64,000 nt of DNA, from contig CP054838.1 in NCBI GenBank assembly GCA_028768545.1, positions 3,397,001-3,461,000 on the forward strand, written 5' to 3'. A program made the translations under genes and the position numbers. This DNA comes from Desulfobacter sp. Lineage in GTDB: Bacteria > Desulfobacterota > Desulfobacteria > Desulfobacterales > Desulfobacteraceae. The notes under the pieces were generated by a model. The model ran no database searches, was not told the origin of the DNA, and worked only from the letters and a program-made list of their open reading frames with translations. Shown here one piece after another: positions 34,600 through 43,111 of the stretch (positions are counted from its first letter, which is position 1; the number at the start of each line of letters is the position of its first letter).

Positions 34600-36360
34600 T
34601 TATTTTCCGGTTTTTGCCGCCTGAATCGATTGTAATTTATAATAGGCCCCTTGTTGGGCCATAAGATCTTCGTGGGTGCCCTGTTCCTCAATTCTGCCTT
34701 TTTTGAGCAGGATAATTCTCGAGGCATAGTCAATGGTGGAAAGCCTGTGGGCAATGACAAAGGAGGTTCTGCCCTGCATCAGGTTTTCAAGGGCCTTTTG
34801 CACCACATTTTCCGCCTGGGAATCCAGCGCTGAGGTGGCCTCGTCAAGGATGAGTACCGGGGCGTTTTTGATCAGGGCCCTGGCAATGCAGATCCGCTGT
34901 TTTTCCCCGCCGGAAAGCCTGGATCCCAGTTCTCCGATCACCGTGTCATACCCATGGGGAAACCCTAAAATAAACTCATGGGCATAGGCGGATTTTGCAG
35001 CGGCCTCAATTTCATCGTCCGTGGCATCCATTTTTCCGTAGCGGATATTCTCTTTTACCGACTCGTTGAACAGAATCGGTTCCTGGGTCACAATGGAAAT
35101 ATGGCGCCGAAGGGATTCAATGGAAAGATCCCTGACATCCTGGCCCCCAATGGTCACCCGTCCCCGGGTCACATCGTAAAGCCTGGGGATAAGATTGACC
35201 AGGCTGGTCTTGCCTCCCCCGCTCATGCCCACAAGGGCCAGAACCTCTCCCGGAGCTACTTTTAAATTAATATGACTTAAGGCCTCGCCCTCGTCTTTGC
35301 CGTAGGAAAATCCCACATCCTCGAATGCCACCTCACAGGATCCCGTATCAAGTATGGCAGCACCGGGTTTCTCACGGATACTGGTCTCCTCCTCTAAAAT
35401 GTCAAAGATTCTGGATGCCGCAGCCACCCCTTCCTGGATGGTATTGTTGAGCTGGGATAATTTTTTGACCGGGTCATAGAGCATCATCACGGCCGTGAGA
35501 AATGAAAAAAACACCCCCGGGGTCGAGGTGCCGTTGATCACCCGCATCCCCCCGAACCAGATGATAAAGGCGATCCCAAGTCCCCCTAAAAACTCCATCA
35601 CAGGAGAGGAGAGAGCCCTGGCAGTCACTTTTTTCATCTCAAGGCGGAACAGCCGTCCTGTTTTTTTTCTGAACCTGGACTTTTCAAAATCCTGAAGGTT
35701 GAATATCTTAATGATCTTGGCCCCGGAAAAGGTCTCGTGGAGAAAAGAGGTCAGATCGGCCATGGTTTCCTGGGACCCGGTTGAAAACCGCCTGATCCTG
35801 CGGCCGAATATCAAAATGGGATAAAAGGCCAGGGGCAGCACAATAAAGGCGCCGCAGGCCAGTTGCCAGTCCCTGTAAAAAATCACCCCTAAAAAGGCAA
35901 TCACGGAAAAAGAATCCCTGAAAAGATTGATTACGGCAGTGGAAACCATGCCTTTGACAATGTTCACGTCATTGGTGATCCTGGACATGAGGGCCCCGGT
36001 TTTTTCCTTGTGAATAAAGGAAATGGGCAAATCTGTGATCTTTTCATAGAGGCTGTCCCTGAAATACCGGATGATCTTTTCCCCGATATAATTCATGAGA
36101 TACTCAGACCCGTAGGAGCCGGCCCCTTTGAGGAAAAATACCAAAATGGCAAGACCCGGGATCAATAAAAGCATTTCCTTGTTTCTGGCAATAAAAATAT
36201 CATCCATCACCGGTTTTACCAGCAACGCCATTGCACCGTTGGCACCGGCCACCACCACCATGCACAGGGCAGCTAAAGCCAAGCGTTTCCAGTATAATAA
36301 CACCTGGCGGATGATTTTTTGTTGTCTGGATTTGGAGAGCACGGCTTTTTTGGGTTCCAT
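34600..36360 (-). CDS. msbA: Lipid A/ABC exporter MsbA
   Basis: A 586-residue half-transporter with an N-terminal membrane domain of about six segments (residues 20-310) and a C-terminal ATPase. The nucleotide-binding motifs are Walker A GMSGGGKTSL at about residue 384, the signature LSGGEKQR and Walker B VLILDEATSALDSQ, plus the H-loop in VIAHRLSTID. MsbA flips lipid A-core across the inner membrane. It is divergent from the KDO transferase gene, which makes lipid A assembly the theme of this locus, and heads the minus-strand operon running to comF. Confidence 0.92.
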   Translation of the reverse strand: MEPKKAVLSKSRQQKIIRQVLLYWKRLALAALCMVVVAGANGAMALLVKPVMDDIFIARNKEMLLLIPGLAILVFFLKGAGSYGSEYLMNYIGEKIIRYFRDSLYEKITDLPISFIHKEKTGALMSRITNDVNIVKGMVSTAVINLFRDSFSVIAFLGVIFYRDWQLACGAFIVLPLAFYPILIFGRRIRRFSTGSQETMADLTSFLHETFSGAKIIKIFNLQDFEKSRFRKKTGRLFRLEMKKVTARALSSPVMEFLGGLGIAFIIWFGGMRVINGTSTPGVFFSFLTAVMMLYDPVKKLSQLNNTIQEGVAAASRIFDILEEETSIREKPGAAILDTGSCEVAFEDVGFSYGKDEGEALSHINLKVAPGEVLALVGMSGGGKTSLVNLIPRLYDVTRGRVTIGGQDVRDLSIESLRRHISIVTQEPILFNESVKENIRYGKMDATDDEIEAAAKSAYAHEFILGFPHGYDTVIGELGSRLSGGEKQRICIARALIKNAPVLILDEATSALDSQAENVVQKALENLMQGRTSFVIAHRLSTIDYASRIILLKKGRIEEQGTHEDLMAQQGAYYKLQSIQAAKTGK

Positions 36361-36419
36361 GTTTTTGGATTCGCTTTCTTAAATCTAAATGGGGAGACTA
36401 TTGTCAATTCCCTTAAAAC

Positions 36420-37706
36420 ATGAGAGCATATGCTCCCATGACAAAGTGTGCTTTTATACCCAATTTTTTTAAATTTTACAATATCCTCTGGCAGGCGGGC
36501 TTGCCTTTTTTAAAGCGAAACCCGAGGATTTGCGCTTCCTTTTCCAAACGGACCCGTGCCTTTCACCTTCAAAGGGCTGATATTTGGATCCAGGCGGCAT
36601 CGGCAGGAGAGGCATTTCTTGCCCTGTCCATCATTAAAAACCTGAAGCCGGATCACCCAACCACCCTTCTGGTGACCACCACCACAGACCAGGGATTTGA
36701 TATCCTGAAACAGGGATTGGGCGACCTGCGCCTTCATCCCAATATCCAATTGCGTGTGGACTGGTTTCCCTTTGATATACCGGATACAGTCAAAGAGGCG
36801 GTCAAGCGGGTCAATCCAAAGGTGATGGTATTGCTTGAAACTGAATTATGGCCGGCCCTGCTCTATGAGCTGAAAATCAACCGGACAAAAATCCTGATTC
36901 TCAATGCCAGACTCTCAAAAAGCAGCCATAGAAACTACAAAGCCACAAAAGCGCTGTGGAATCGCCTGGCACCGGACACCATCCTGACCACCTCCTTTCG
37001 GGATGCCCAAAGGTATACCCATATTTTCCCTGACGCCCGGGTGGGCCGGATAGAAAATATTAAATTTGACATCATGGAGACGGGTCCCCAAAAAACAAAA
37101 TCCCAGCCGTGTGACCTGATTCTGCCCAAAGACCTGCCCCTTTCCATCCTGGCCTCTGTGAGAAGGCAAGAAGAGCCTGAGATGGTAAAGCTGATCTCAG
37201 CCCTGAAAAAAGGATATCCAAACCAGGTGATTACTGTTTTTCCAAGGCATATGCACAGGATCAAAAAAATCCAGAAAAAACTCACCCGGGCAGGACTCAG
37301 CTTTTGCCTTCGATCCACACTTAACTCTCCTTTAACAGGGCCCGGCATCATCCTCTGGGACCAGTTCGGAGAGCTGCGTTCAGCCTATGGCCGCGCATCA
37401 GCCGTATTTGTGGGCGGCAGCCTGCACCCCCTTGGGGGGCAAAACTTTATAGAGCCTGCTGTTTTAGGTATCCCCACGGTGATCGGACCTTATTGGGAGG
37501 ATTTTGCCTGGGTGGGCAAAGAGATCTTCAACCTGGATCTGGTGACCCAGTGCCATGACTGGACAAGCGTTGCCCAAACCATGATTGCCCTTTTGAACAC
37601 CCCCAAAGATCCCCTGGTTGGCATCACCTGTGCCCAGGCCTATATTGACACCCGTAAAGGCGGATCAAAAACCGCCTGCAAGGCAATCCTTGATAAACTA
37701 GGATAA
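36420..37706 (+). CDS. waaA: KDO transferase (WaaA)
   Basis: A 428-residue GT30-type glycosyltransferase. Its N-terminal part (FFKFYNILWQAGLPFLKRN) matches the membrane-anchored beginning of KdtA/WaaA. Following motifs are WIQAASAGEAFLALSIIKNL, TTTTDQGFDIL, VLLETELWPALLYE, LNARLSKSSHRNYK and, near the C-terminus, FVGGSLHPLGGQNFIEPAVLG. It adds one or more KDO residues to lipid A precursors at the inner membrane. ATG 36438 is an alternative start. The short divergent region 36361-36419 also holds the msbA promoter. Confidence 0.93.
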   Translation: MRAYAPMTKCAFIPNFFKFYNILWQAGLPFLKRNPRICASFSKRTRAFHLQRADIWIQAASAGEAFLALSIIKNLKPDHPTTLLVTTTTDQGFDILKQGLGDLRLHPNIQLRVDWFPFDIPDTVKEAVKRVNPKVMVLLETELWPALLYELKINRTKILILNARLSKSSHRNYKATKALWNRLAPDTILTTSFRDAQRYTHIFPDARVGRIENIKFDIMETGPQKTKSQPCDLILPKDLPLSILASVRRQEEPEMVKLISALKKGYPNQVITVFPRHMHRIKKIQKKLTRAGLSFCLRSTLNSPLTGPGIILWDQFGELRSAYGRASAVFVGGSLHPLGGQNFIEPAVLGIPTVIGPYWEDFAWVGKEIFNLDLVTQCHDWTSVAQTMIALLNTPKDPLVGITCAQAYIDTRKGGSKTACKAILDKLG

Positions 37707-37801
37707 CCCCCCGGACTCAGGCCCCTATCCCGAATATTTAATGACAATTTGAGGCGGCTGGATCTTAATGCTTTAAATATGCGGAATAGGATTATTTTTC
37801 C

Positions 37802-37830
37802 TTGATTTTTCGGTTTGCATTTTCTATGAA
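37802..37830 (+). promoter_or_regulatory. Sigma-70-type promoter of the cobalamin riboswitch transcript
   Basis: TTGATT at 37802-37807 and TATGAA at 37825-37830, spaced by 17 bases. The riboswitch would begin within about ten bases of the transcript start. Confidence 0.5.
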
Positions 37831-37834
37831 TACC

Positions 37835-38000
37835 TTATTCAGGTGCTAGTTATGAGCATAAAAAGGGAATCCGGTTAAATTCCGGAGCGGACCCGCCGCT
37901 GTGATTGGGGACGAAAGCTGCAAAATGCCACTGTCGGTTGTACAATAGACGGGAAGGCGCAGCCATTAGGATGATCCATAAGTCAGAAGACCTGCCTGGA
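37835..38000 (+). ncRNA. Cobalamin riboswitch
   Basis: Characteristic conserved blocks occur in order: TTCAGGTGCT at 37838-37847, AAAAGGGAATCCGGTTAAATT near 37860-37880 written here only in part, GACCCGCCGCTGTGA near 37890-37905, CCACTG at 37928-37933, GGGAAGGC at 37951-37958, and the B12 box AGCCATTAGGATGA with AAGTCAGAAGACCTGCCT, 37961-37997. It should sense adenosylcobalamin or a relative. A terminator with T run follows at 38067-38108 as expression platform. The regulated genes are the small repeat protein at 38131 and probably cbiK at 38505. Confidence 0.92.
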
Positions 38001-38066
38001 TAACCCGCATGACATGTCCCACGTGGTAATGGGGCAAAAAAGAAGATCTTGGATAAAAAAAGGGAT

Positions 38067-38108
38067 ACCCCGGATCGATGTAAAAATCGGTTCGGGGTTT
38101 TGTTTTTT
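38067..38108 (+). terminator. Terminator hairpin of the riboswitch expression platform
   Basis: CCCCGGATCGAT near 38068-38079 pairs imperfectly with ATCGGTTCGGGG at 38086-38097, then TTTTGTTTTTT. It lies between the riboswitch and the first start codon, as needed for transcription attenuation. Confidence 0.75.
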
Positions 38109-38130
38109 ACGCCAGCCATAAGGAGGCCAT

Positions 38131-38418
38131 ATGCAACACCCCCATCCAAAATTATTCAACTTGTCAGACAAAAAATCAAAAGATCTCCCGGTCTATATGT
38201 TAAGGGACGGGCATCTTTACAGAACAGCCTTTCATCCCAGGGGCTGGTCTGAGCATCCCCAGTACTGCCTTGAGAGAGACGGCAAATTCTACAGAACCCA
38301 GTTTCATGAAAAAGGATTCTCCAGCGAGCCGGCCTATCGGTTTGGCAAAGACCAGATGATCTACCGGGTCGCCCCCGGGAACCAGACAGATCGTCCGATT
38401 TACCAGCTCAAGGATTAA
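38131..38418 (+). CDS. Small repeat protein under cobalamin riboswitch control
   Basis: A 95-residue protein preceded by a perfect AGGAGG at 38121-38126. I do not recognise the family. It contains three to four imperfect tandem units of about 22 residues with the pattern P-x-Y-x-L-x-x-D-G-x-x-Y-R-T-x-F-H, for example PVYMLRDGHLYRTAFHPRGW, QYCLERDGKFYRTQFHEKGF, then AYRFGKDQMIYRVAPG and IYQLKD. The alternating aromatic and polar residues suggest short beta-hairpin units. There is no signal peptide. Position directly behind the riboswitch and ahead of cbiK suggests a role in cobalt or corrinoid handling. Cys is almost absent, but several His residues occur. Confidence 0.75.
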   Translation: MQHPHPKLFNLSDKKSKDLPVYMLRDGHLYRTAFHPRGWSEHPQYCLERDGKFYRTQFHEKGFSSEPAYRFGKDQMIYRVAPGNQTDRPIYQLKD

Positions 38419-38504
38419 GGCTGGCAATTGATTTTAATTCCTTGTGGTTTTGCGGATCCACAAGGCCATCAACCCAATGCATTTACAAAAAGGTGATCTT
38501 TATC

Positions 38505-39392
38505 ATGATTAAAAAAATTTTACACTCTATGCTCTTTGTTCTCGTTCTTGGCCTGACCCTTATTTACGCAGGCAATGCCTTTGCCGGTCCCCATGATGCA
38601 AAAAAAGAAAAAAAGACAGGGATATTGCTGGTGGCATTTGGTTCAAGTGAAGACAGCGCCCAGGTTTCCTTTGAGAATATCGAAAAGAAAACCAAGGCTG
38701 CCTACCCGGATATCCCGGTATTTTGGGCATTTACCTCCCATATTATCCGCCACAAACTTCTCAAGGCCGGTAAGGTGCTGGATTCTCCTGAAGTGGCCCT
38801 GTCCAAAATGGCAGATCAAGGCTTTACCCATGTTGCGGTTCAGAGTCTTCATTCCATCGGCGGGGCTGAATACCACGGCCTGAGAAAAGTGGTATCAGGA
38901 TTTAAAACCATGGGCGCCTTTGAAAAAATCATTTTAGGCTATCCCTTGCTGTCCACCCAGGACGATATGGAAAAAGCCGTTTCCGCCATTCTTAAGACCA
39001 TTCCCAAAGACCGGAAAAAAGGAGAGGCGGTTGTTCTCATGGGGCACGGCACCCATCATCCGGCCAATGCCTTTTATGCGGCCCTCATGTTCCAGGTCCA
39101 GCTTTCAGATCCCAACGTCTTTATCGGAACCGTGGAAGGATACCCGGCCATTGATGATATCACAGCCTTGCTCAAGGCTAAAAAAATCAAGACGGCCTGG
39201 CTCATGCCTTTTATGTCAGTGGCAGGGGATCATGCCAAAAACGATATGGCCGGCAATGAAGACGATTCCTGGAAAACCATCCTCACCAAGGCGGGCATCA
39301 AGTGCAATACCATCCTCAAAGGCACGGCAGAATACGATGAGTTCACAGATATCTGGGTAGATCACATCAATGGCCCCCTCAGCCATTTCTAA
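38505..39392 (+). CDS. cbiK: Periplasmic sirohydrochlorin cobaltochelatase CbiK
   Basis: A 295-residue protein starting at ATG 38505, which gives a proper signal peptide (MIKKILHSMLFVLVLGLTLI to NAFAGP). The mature part has the CbiK fold: ILLVAFGSSEDSAQVSFEN at the start, HIIRHKL, and the probable metal-binding residues in LMGHGTHHPANAFY, GTVEGYPA and MSVAGDHAKND. CbiK inserts cobalt in sirohydrochlorin in the anaerobic B12 route. Exported forms occur in Desulfovibrio and relatives and may also handle heme or iron. The upstream riboswitch and small repeat gene fit repression by cobalamin. A terminator follows. Confidence 0.9.
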   Translation: MIKKILHSMLFVLVLGLTLIYAGNAFAGPHDAKKEKKTGILLVAFGSSEDSAQVSFENIEKKTKAAYPDIPVFWAFTSHIIRHKLLKAGKVLDSPEVALSKMADQGFTHVAVQSLHSIGGAEYHGLRKVVSGFKTMGAFEKIILGYPLLSTQDDMEKAVSAILKTIPKDRKKGEAVVLMGHGTHHPANAFYAALMFQVQLSDPNVFIGTVEGYPAIDDITALLKAKKIKTAWLMPFMSVAGDHAKNDMAGNEDDSWKTILTKAGIKCNTILKGTAEYDEFTDIWVDHINGPLSHF

Positions 39393-39416
39393 CCCCTGAT
39401 TATAATTTTACGACCC

Positions 39417-39449
39417 GGGCAGCTGTTGTCTAACAGCTGCCCTTTTTTT
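39417..39449 (+). terminator. Intrinsic terminator after cbiK
   Basis: GGGCAGCTGTT at 39417-39427 pairs with AACAGCTGCCC at 39432-39442 around a four-base loop and is followed by seven T. Confidence 0.9.
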
Positions 39450-39455
39450 AAAAAA

Positions 39456-39484
39456 TTGACAATCCTGGCCATCCCCATTATAAC
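39456..39484 (+). promoter_or_regulatory. Strong sigma-70 promoter of the TiaS-like gene
   Basis: TTGACA at 39456-39461 and TATAAC at 39479-39484 with a 17-base spacer, 56 bases before the ATG at 39540. Confidence 0.8.
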
Positions 39485-39539
39485 CCTTGATCTGAAACAA
39501 AATATCCATGGTTTTTGCCGAAGAGATTAAGGAAACAAA

Positions 39540-40292
39540 ATGCATTATTGGGTGAGCGTTGACGATACAGACATGCCGGATACCAAAGGCACAGGCTGGC
39601 TGCTTGAAAAAATTTGCACCAGGCTTGAAAAAAAAGGGTTGGGCACCTGCGCTTCCATATCCCGGCACCAGCTGTTCGTCCATGAGGATATTCCCTTTAC
39701 CTCCCACAATTCATCCATGTGCGTTGAAATTGATCTGGCAGCAGACAAAGATCAGGATCAATTGATCGCCCATATGATATCCGCCCTTGAACGCGATTCC
39801 CAAAAGGGATCGGATCCAGGCCTCTGTGTGGCCCCAAAACTTGAGATGGAAGATCAAAAACGGCTCATGGCATTCGGGAACCAGGCCAAACAAAAAATCT
39901 GCACCAAAGAATCTGCCTATGATCTTGCCCGACAAATCGGTATCCATCTGTCTGAACACGGCGGGACAGGAGACGGGGTCATCGGCGCCCTTGCCGGAAT
40001 CGGTCTTAGAATGACCGGAAATGACGGCAGGTACCGGGGGTGGTATCATCTGGGCAGGCCCGGAGATATCCTTGAAACAAAAGAGATCTGCAAACTTGCC
40101 CGTATTGACCGTCTGATCACGGAATCGGGCAGGCCCTTATCGTCTGCAGAACGGGTGGTGCTTGGGTCTGAAAAGACCAAAACCCTGAGAAAAGATCATG
40201 CACAGGTGATCATGGTCACCCTCAACGATACGGATTTTAACAGGGAGATCCCCTTTAGGACCATTACCAAAAAAGAGGCCAAAAAATATTAG
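39540..40292 (+). CDS. TiaS-like protein
   Basis: A 250-residue soluble protein. The start MHYWVSVDDTDMPDTKGTGW is the motif of the N-terminal part of archaeal tRNA-Ile2 2-agmatinylcytidine synthetase (TiaS), where the DDTD segment belongs to the TiaS catalytic region. The segment GGTGDGVIGALAGIGLRMTG at about residues 140-159 fits the family pattern as well. The C-terminal zinc ribbon and OB-fold of TiaS are absent, so it is a short bacterial relative whose substrate is unknown. It has its own promoter, is not in an operon, and follows the cbiK terminator. Confidence 0.7.
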   Translation: MHYWVSVDDTDMPDTKGTGWLLEKICTRLEKKGLGTCASISRHQLFVHEDIPFTSHNSSMCVEIDLAADKDQDQLIAHMISALERDSQKGSDPGLCVAPKLEMEDQKRLMAFGNQAKQKICTKESAYDLARQIGIHLSEHGGTGDGVIGALAGIGLRMTGNDGRYRGWYHLGRPGDILETKEICKLARIDRLITESGRPLSSAERVVLGSEKTKTLRKDHAQVIMVTLNDTDFNREIPFRTITKKEAKKY

Positions 40293-40358
40293 GTCCTCAA
40301 TTTATAAAATTTGCGGTCATTAGATTCCAAATTATGCCTCAAGGTGTCAGGACCGTCC

Positions 40359-40724
40359 TTATTCACCTTTTAAAAACGCCAGGGCAAGGTCTTTTTCCTC
40401 AAGTGCAAACCTTTTCATCTCAACATTCTTAAACAGTTTCCCCTCCAGGTCCACCAACTTTGGAATCCATTTTTTACGGGGCACCACAGCCACCCGGCCA
40501 AAATGGGAGACTCCCAGCTCCAAAAAGAATTTCAACTTTTCCACCATGGCTTCAAGCTCAACACCCCCAAGGCTGGTCACTTCCTGGTAGAGATTGATCT
40601 TCTCTCCTCTGTCTATGATCTGCCTGAACAGATCCAGCACCTCTTTCATCTCTTGGGTTGAAATTTTACCCGCCAGCCGGTAGGCCACGACCCCGTCTAT
40701 CTTTAAATCCAAAAATTCCAGCAT
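40359..40724 (-). CDS. SpoIIAA/STAS-like protein
   Basis: A 121-residue protein with the pattern of the SpoIIAA-like (STAS-fold) family: start FLDLKIDGVVAYRLAGKIST, then LYQEVTSLGGVELEAMVEKL, and HFGRVAVVPRKKWIPKLVDL. These proteins are thought to bind lipids or act in signalling, with no clear enzymatic motif. It stands alone, convergent with the TiaS-like gene and divergent from hicA. Confidence 0.8.
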   Translation of the reverse strand: MLEFLDLKIDGVVAYRLAGKISTQEMKEVLDLFRQIIDRGEKINLYQEVTSLGGVELEAMVEKLKFFLELGVSHFGRVAVVPRKKWIPKLVDLEGKLFKNVEMKRFALEEKDLALAFLKGE

Positions 40725-40970
40725 GGGTGTTCACCTCTACAATAAAATGGATTAAATTGCCCCCTGTCTTAAAAAAAGCCAGGCGCGTATATCGCGATTT
40801 TATATTGGATAGTGCAACAAGGTCAAGCCGGGCCATCGGTATGTTTAACTGTCGGCTTCGAAATAAAAAACAGGGCTGTCTCTGTATTACCTTTGAACAT
40901 CATGATTGATGGAAGGATGGTTCTCTTGAAAAAATATTTTCACCAACCAATTCTAATGGGCAGTTGCTTT

Positions 40971-40990
40971 TGGTGTGTATGGTGTGTATA
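40971..40990 (+). repeat. Tandem GGTGTGTAT repeat before hicA
   Basis: GGTGTGTAT occurs twice directly in a row, about 10-25 bases before the hicA start. It could be an operator for HicB or simply a promoter feature. Confidence 0.4.
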
Positions 40991-40997
40991 AATAAAT

Positions 40998-41110
40998 ATG
41001 AACAGCCAGCAGATTATAAAAGAGCTTAAAAAAGAAGGATTTGTGTTGGTTAAAGTATCTGGAGATCATCATAAATTCAAAGATGAAAATGGCAAAATAG
41101 TAATTGTGCC
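40998..41110 (+). pseudogene. hicA: HicA toxin, 5' part, cut by IS4-type element
   Basis: ATG at 40998 opens MNSQQIIKELKKEGFVLVKV followed by SGDHHKFKDENGKIVIVP, the double-stranded-RNA-binding-like fold of HicA mRNA interferase with its key His in GDHHKF. The frame is cut at 41110 by an insertion. The remaining 3' end lies at 42431-42493 after the element. Relative to the family the rejoined gene also seems to lack about four bases (VPHPKKDLP expected), so it was probably frameshifted as well. Toxin activity is expected to be lost. Confidence 0.8.
41102..41110 (+). repeat. Target-site duplication of IS4-type element, left
   Basis: AATTGTGCC, repeated exactly at 42422-42430. Confidence 0.8.
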
Positions 41111-42421
41111 CAGTAGTGTCCGGTTAGGTTGTTGCATATAAAAAGCATCTAAAATCATTGAAAAAACAGTCTGTTTTGTGTTGACAAATGTGCGTAAAAA
41201 TTTTTGTGCGCCTTGAAAATTTAACTCAAGGAGCTCAAATGACGCACATCTCAGTCCCTAAAAAACAACTACGGTCCCTGAACTTTGACAATTTCAGGTG
41301 CCCTCTGATAAAGTCACTTTCAAAAGCACCGGAATTACAATCTCGAGGAGACCGCCCTTTAAAAATGACATTCGAAGACCAGATAAATGCTTTGGTTTAT
41401 TTCCATCTTCAGGAGCACAAGTCTGCCCGACATTTAATTCAGGATCTCAAGGAGAATGTTTTTGCTAAAGAAAATATTGCGCCAGACGGTGGTATCAGCC
41501 GTAGTAGTTTCTGTGAAGCCATCAATCACAGGGGACTCGAACAACTGCAATTTATCTTTGAGGATCTTTATAAACAGGCTCTTGAGTGTCATCCGGGTGA
41601 ACACGCCGAGTTAGGAGAGTTGGTTTCCATTGACGGTAGTCTCATAAATGCAGTCCTTTCAATGCACTGGGCGAACTACAGAAAAGGAAGTAAAAAAGCC
41701 AAAGTACATTGCGGATTTGACATTAATCACGGAATCCCAAACAAAATCTTTTTGACTGAAGGCAACGGCGCTGAACGCACTTTTGTTCCCAAAATACTTT
41801 CCAAGGGGCAAACAGGTGTTATGGATCGTGGATATCAATCCCATAAAGAATTTGACCTGCTTCAGGAGCAAGGCAAACATTTTGTCTGCCGTATAAAAAC
41901 CAGGACAACAAGAACAATTATTGATAACCACGAGACCCCTTCCGACAGCTACATTTTTTATGATGCACTGGTTAAACTTGGTACTCCGAATCAAAACCAG
42001 ACGAAAAGGCCTGTTCGGGTTGTTGGCTATAAAATTGCTGGCGTCAAATACTATGTGGCAACTGACAGGCATGATTTAACAGCGGAACAAATAGCAACAA
42101 TTTATAAACTCCGGTGGACCATTGAGGATTTTTTCAAATGGTGGAAAGAACATCTGAAGGTATATCATCTCATTGCCCGCAGTGAATACGGCCTTATGGT
42201 TCAGATTCTTGGCGGCCTTATCACTTACCTGTTACTGGCAATCCATTGCCAAAAACAGTTTAATGAAAAGGTCACGATCAAAAGAGTTCGGCAGCTGCGA
42301 ACCGCCATTCTAAATGACCTGTTTGGCTGCGAGGAGCAGGGCTCTCATAGTTCAAACAGGGACAATATTGTCAAAGATCAAAAAATTATTGAGCAAGCAA
42401 AAACCTAACCGGACATCACTG
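41111..42421 (+). mobile_element. IS4-type insertion sequence inside hicA, 1311 bp
   Basis: The ends carry an inverted repeat of about 20 bases (CAGTAGTGTCCGGTTAGGTT on the left; the right, reversed, differs at two positions). The exact 9-base duplication AATTGTGCC flanks it. It contains one intact transposase. Removal joins the two hicA parts. Confidence 0.88.
41239..42408 (+). CDS. IS4-family transposase
   Basis: A 389-residue DDE transposase, started at the ATG 41239 because AAGGAG lies at 41228-41233 and the upstream part of the frame is not conserved in character. Core motifs are SIDGSLINAVLSMHWANYRK, TEGNGAERTFVPKILS with GVMDRGYQSHKEFD, and YKLRWTIEDFFKWWKEHLKV near residue 300, matching the Y-(2)-R-(3)-E-(6)-K signature of the IS4 family. 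The frame is intact. Confidence 0.88.
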   Translation: MTHISVPKKQLRSLNFDNFRCPLIKSLSKAPELQSRGDRPLKMTFEDQINALVYFHLQEHKSARHLIQDLKENVFAKENIAPDGGISRSSFCEAINHRGLEQLQFIFEDLYKQALECHPGEHAELGELVSIDGSLINAVLSMHWANYRKGSKKAKVHCGFDINHGIPNKIFLTEGNGAERTFVPKILSKGQTGVMDRGYQSHKEFDLLQEQGKHFVCRIKTRTTRTIIDNHETPSDSYIFYDALVKLGTPNQNQTKRPVRVVGYKIAGVKYYVATDRHDLTAEQIATIYKLRWTIEDFFKWWKEHLKVYHLIARSEYGLMVQILGGLITYLLLAIHCQKQFNEKVTIKRVRQLRTAILNDLFGCEEQGSHSSNRDNIVKDQKIIEQAKT

Positions 42422-42430
42422 AATTGTGCC
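42422..42430 (+). repeat. Target-site duplication of IS4-type element, right
   Basis: AATTGTGCC, identical to 41102-41110. Confidence 0.8.
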
Positions 42431-42485
42431 CCAAAAAAGATCTGCCTATTGGGAATATTTATAAAATGGCAGGATTGAAATGGAG
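42431..42485 (+). pseudogene. hicA: HicA toxin, 3' part
   Basis: The frame PKKDLPIGNIYKMAGLKWRK followed by a stop matches the C-terminal end of HicA. In the rejoined gene it is out of frame with the 5' part by one base. The stop is directly before the hicB start. Confidence 0.75.
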
Positions 42486-42493
42486 AAAGTAAA

Positions 42494-43111
42494 ATGAAAT
42501 ATCCGGTAATTATTCATAAGGACGATGACACCGGTTACGGGGTGACCATTCCTGATATACCGGGATGTTTTGCCTATGGCGATACCCAGGAAGAAGCCAT
42601 CCTCAATATACAAGAAGCGGTAGAGTTATATTATCACGGAGAAGAGATATCTGAACCCCCGGCGCCGTCTCAAATGGAAAACCTTTTAAATTCTGATCTG
42701 TATACCAGAGACAGCTTTTTGTATCTTGCAGATATTGATTTTGCCTTCATCGCTCCCAAAACTCAGCGGGTCAATATCACAGTGCCTGAGTATAAACTTG
42801 TCAGGATTGACAGGGCAGCAAAAGCCAGGGGGATTTCCAGGTCTGCTTTTTTTGTGGATTCTGCTGAAAAACACATCCGTAATTTAGGTATTTCGAAAAC
42901 TGTTAAGGGAGTGCAAAAAAAAAGTGTGCCCCCCATCAGATTCAACAGGATTCAGACCGTTCCGGACAGCACCTCGCAGATTAAAATTGAGCCAAAAAAC
43001 AGGAATTTTGATAATGTGGCTAAATACTTTTTGAATTGCACTTATAGGGATAGTCTGGGGGAGTCATCCATCCGAAAAATGGATACTGGCCGACAGGTAG
43101 TCCTCATATAG
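42494..43111 (+). CDS. hicB: HicB antitoxin with C-terminal extension
   Basis: A 205-residue protein. Residues 1-75 are the HicB partial RNase H-like fold (MKYPVIIHKDDDTGYGVTIP, DIPGCFAYGDTQEEAILNIQ). Residues about 95-135 are the ribbon-helix-helix-type segment (RVNITVPEYKLVRIDRAAKA, RGISRSAFFVDSAEKHI). HicB neutralises HicA and represses the operon. Normal HicB ends near residue 140; the further 65 residues here look like read-through into non-homologous sequence. Its partner gene is destroyed, so this is an orphan antitoxin. Confidence 0.8.
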   Translation: MKYPVIIHKDDDTGYGVTIPDIPGCFAYGDTQEEAILNIQEAVELYYHGEEISEPPAPSQMENLLNSDLYTRDSFLYLADIDFAFIAPKTQRVNITVPEYKLVRIDRAAKARGISRSAFFVDSAEKHIRNLGISKTVKGVQKKSVPPIRFNRIQTVPDSTSQIKIEPKNRNFDNVAKYFLNCTYRDSLGESSIRKMDTGRQVVLI

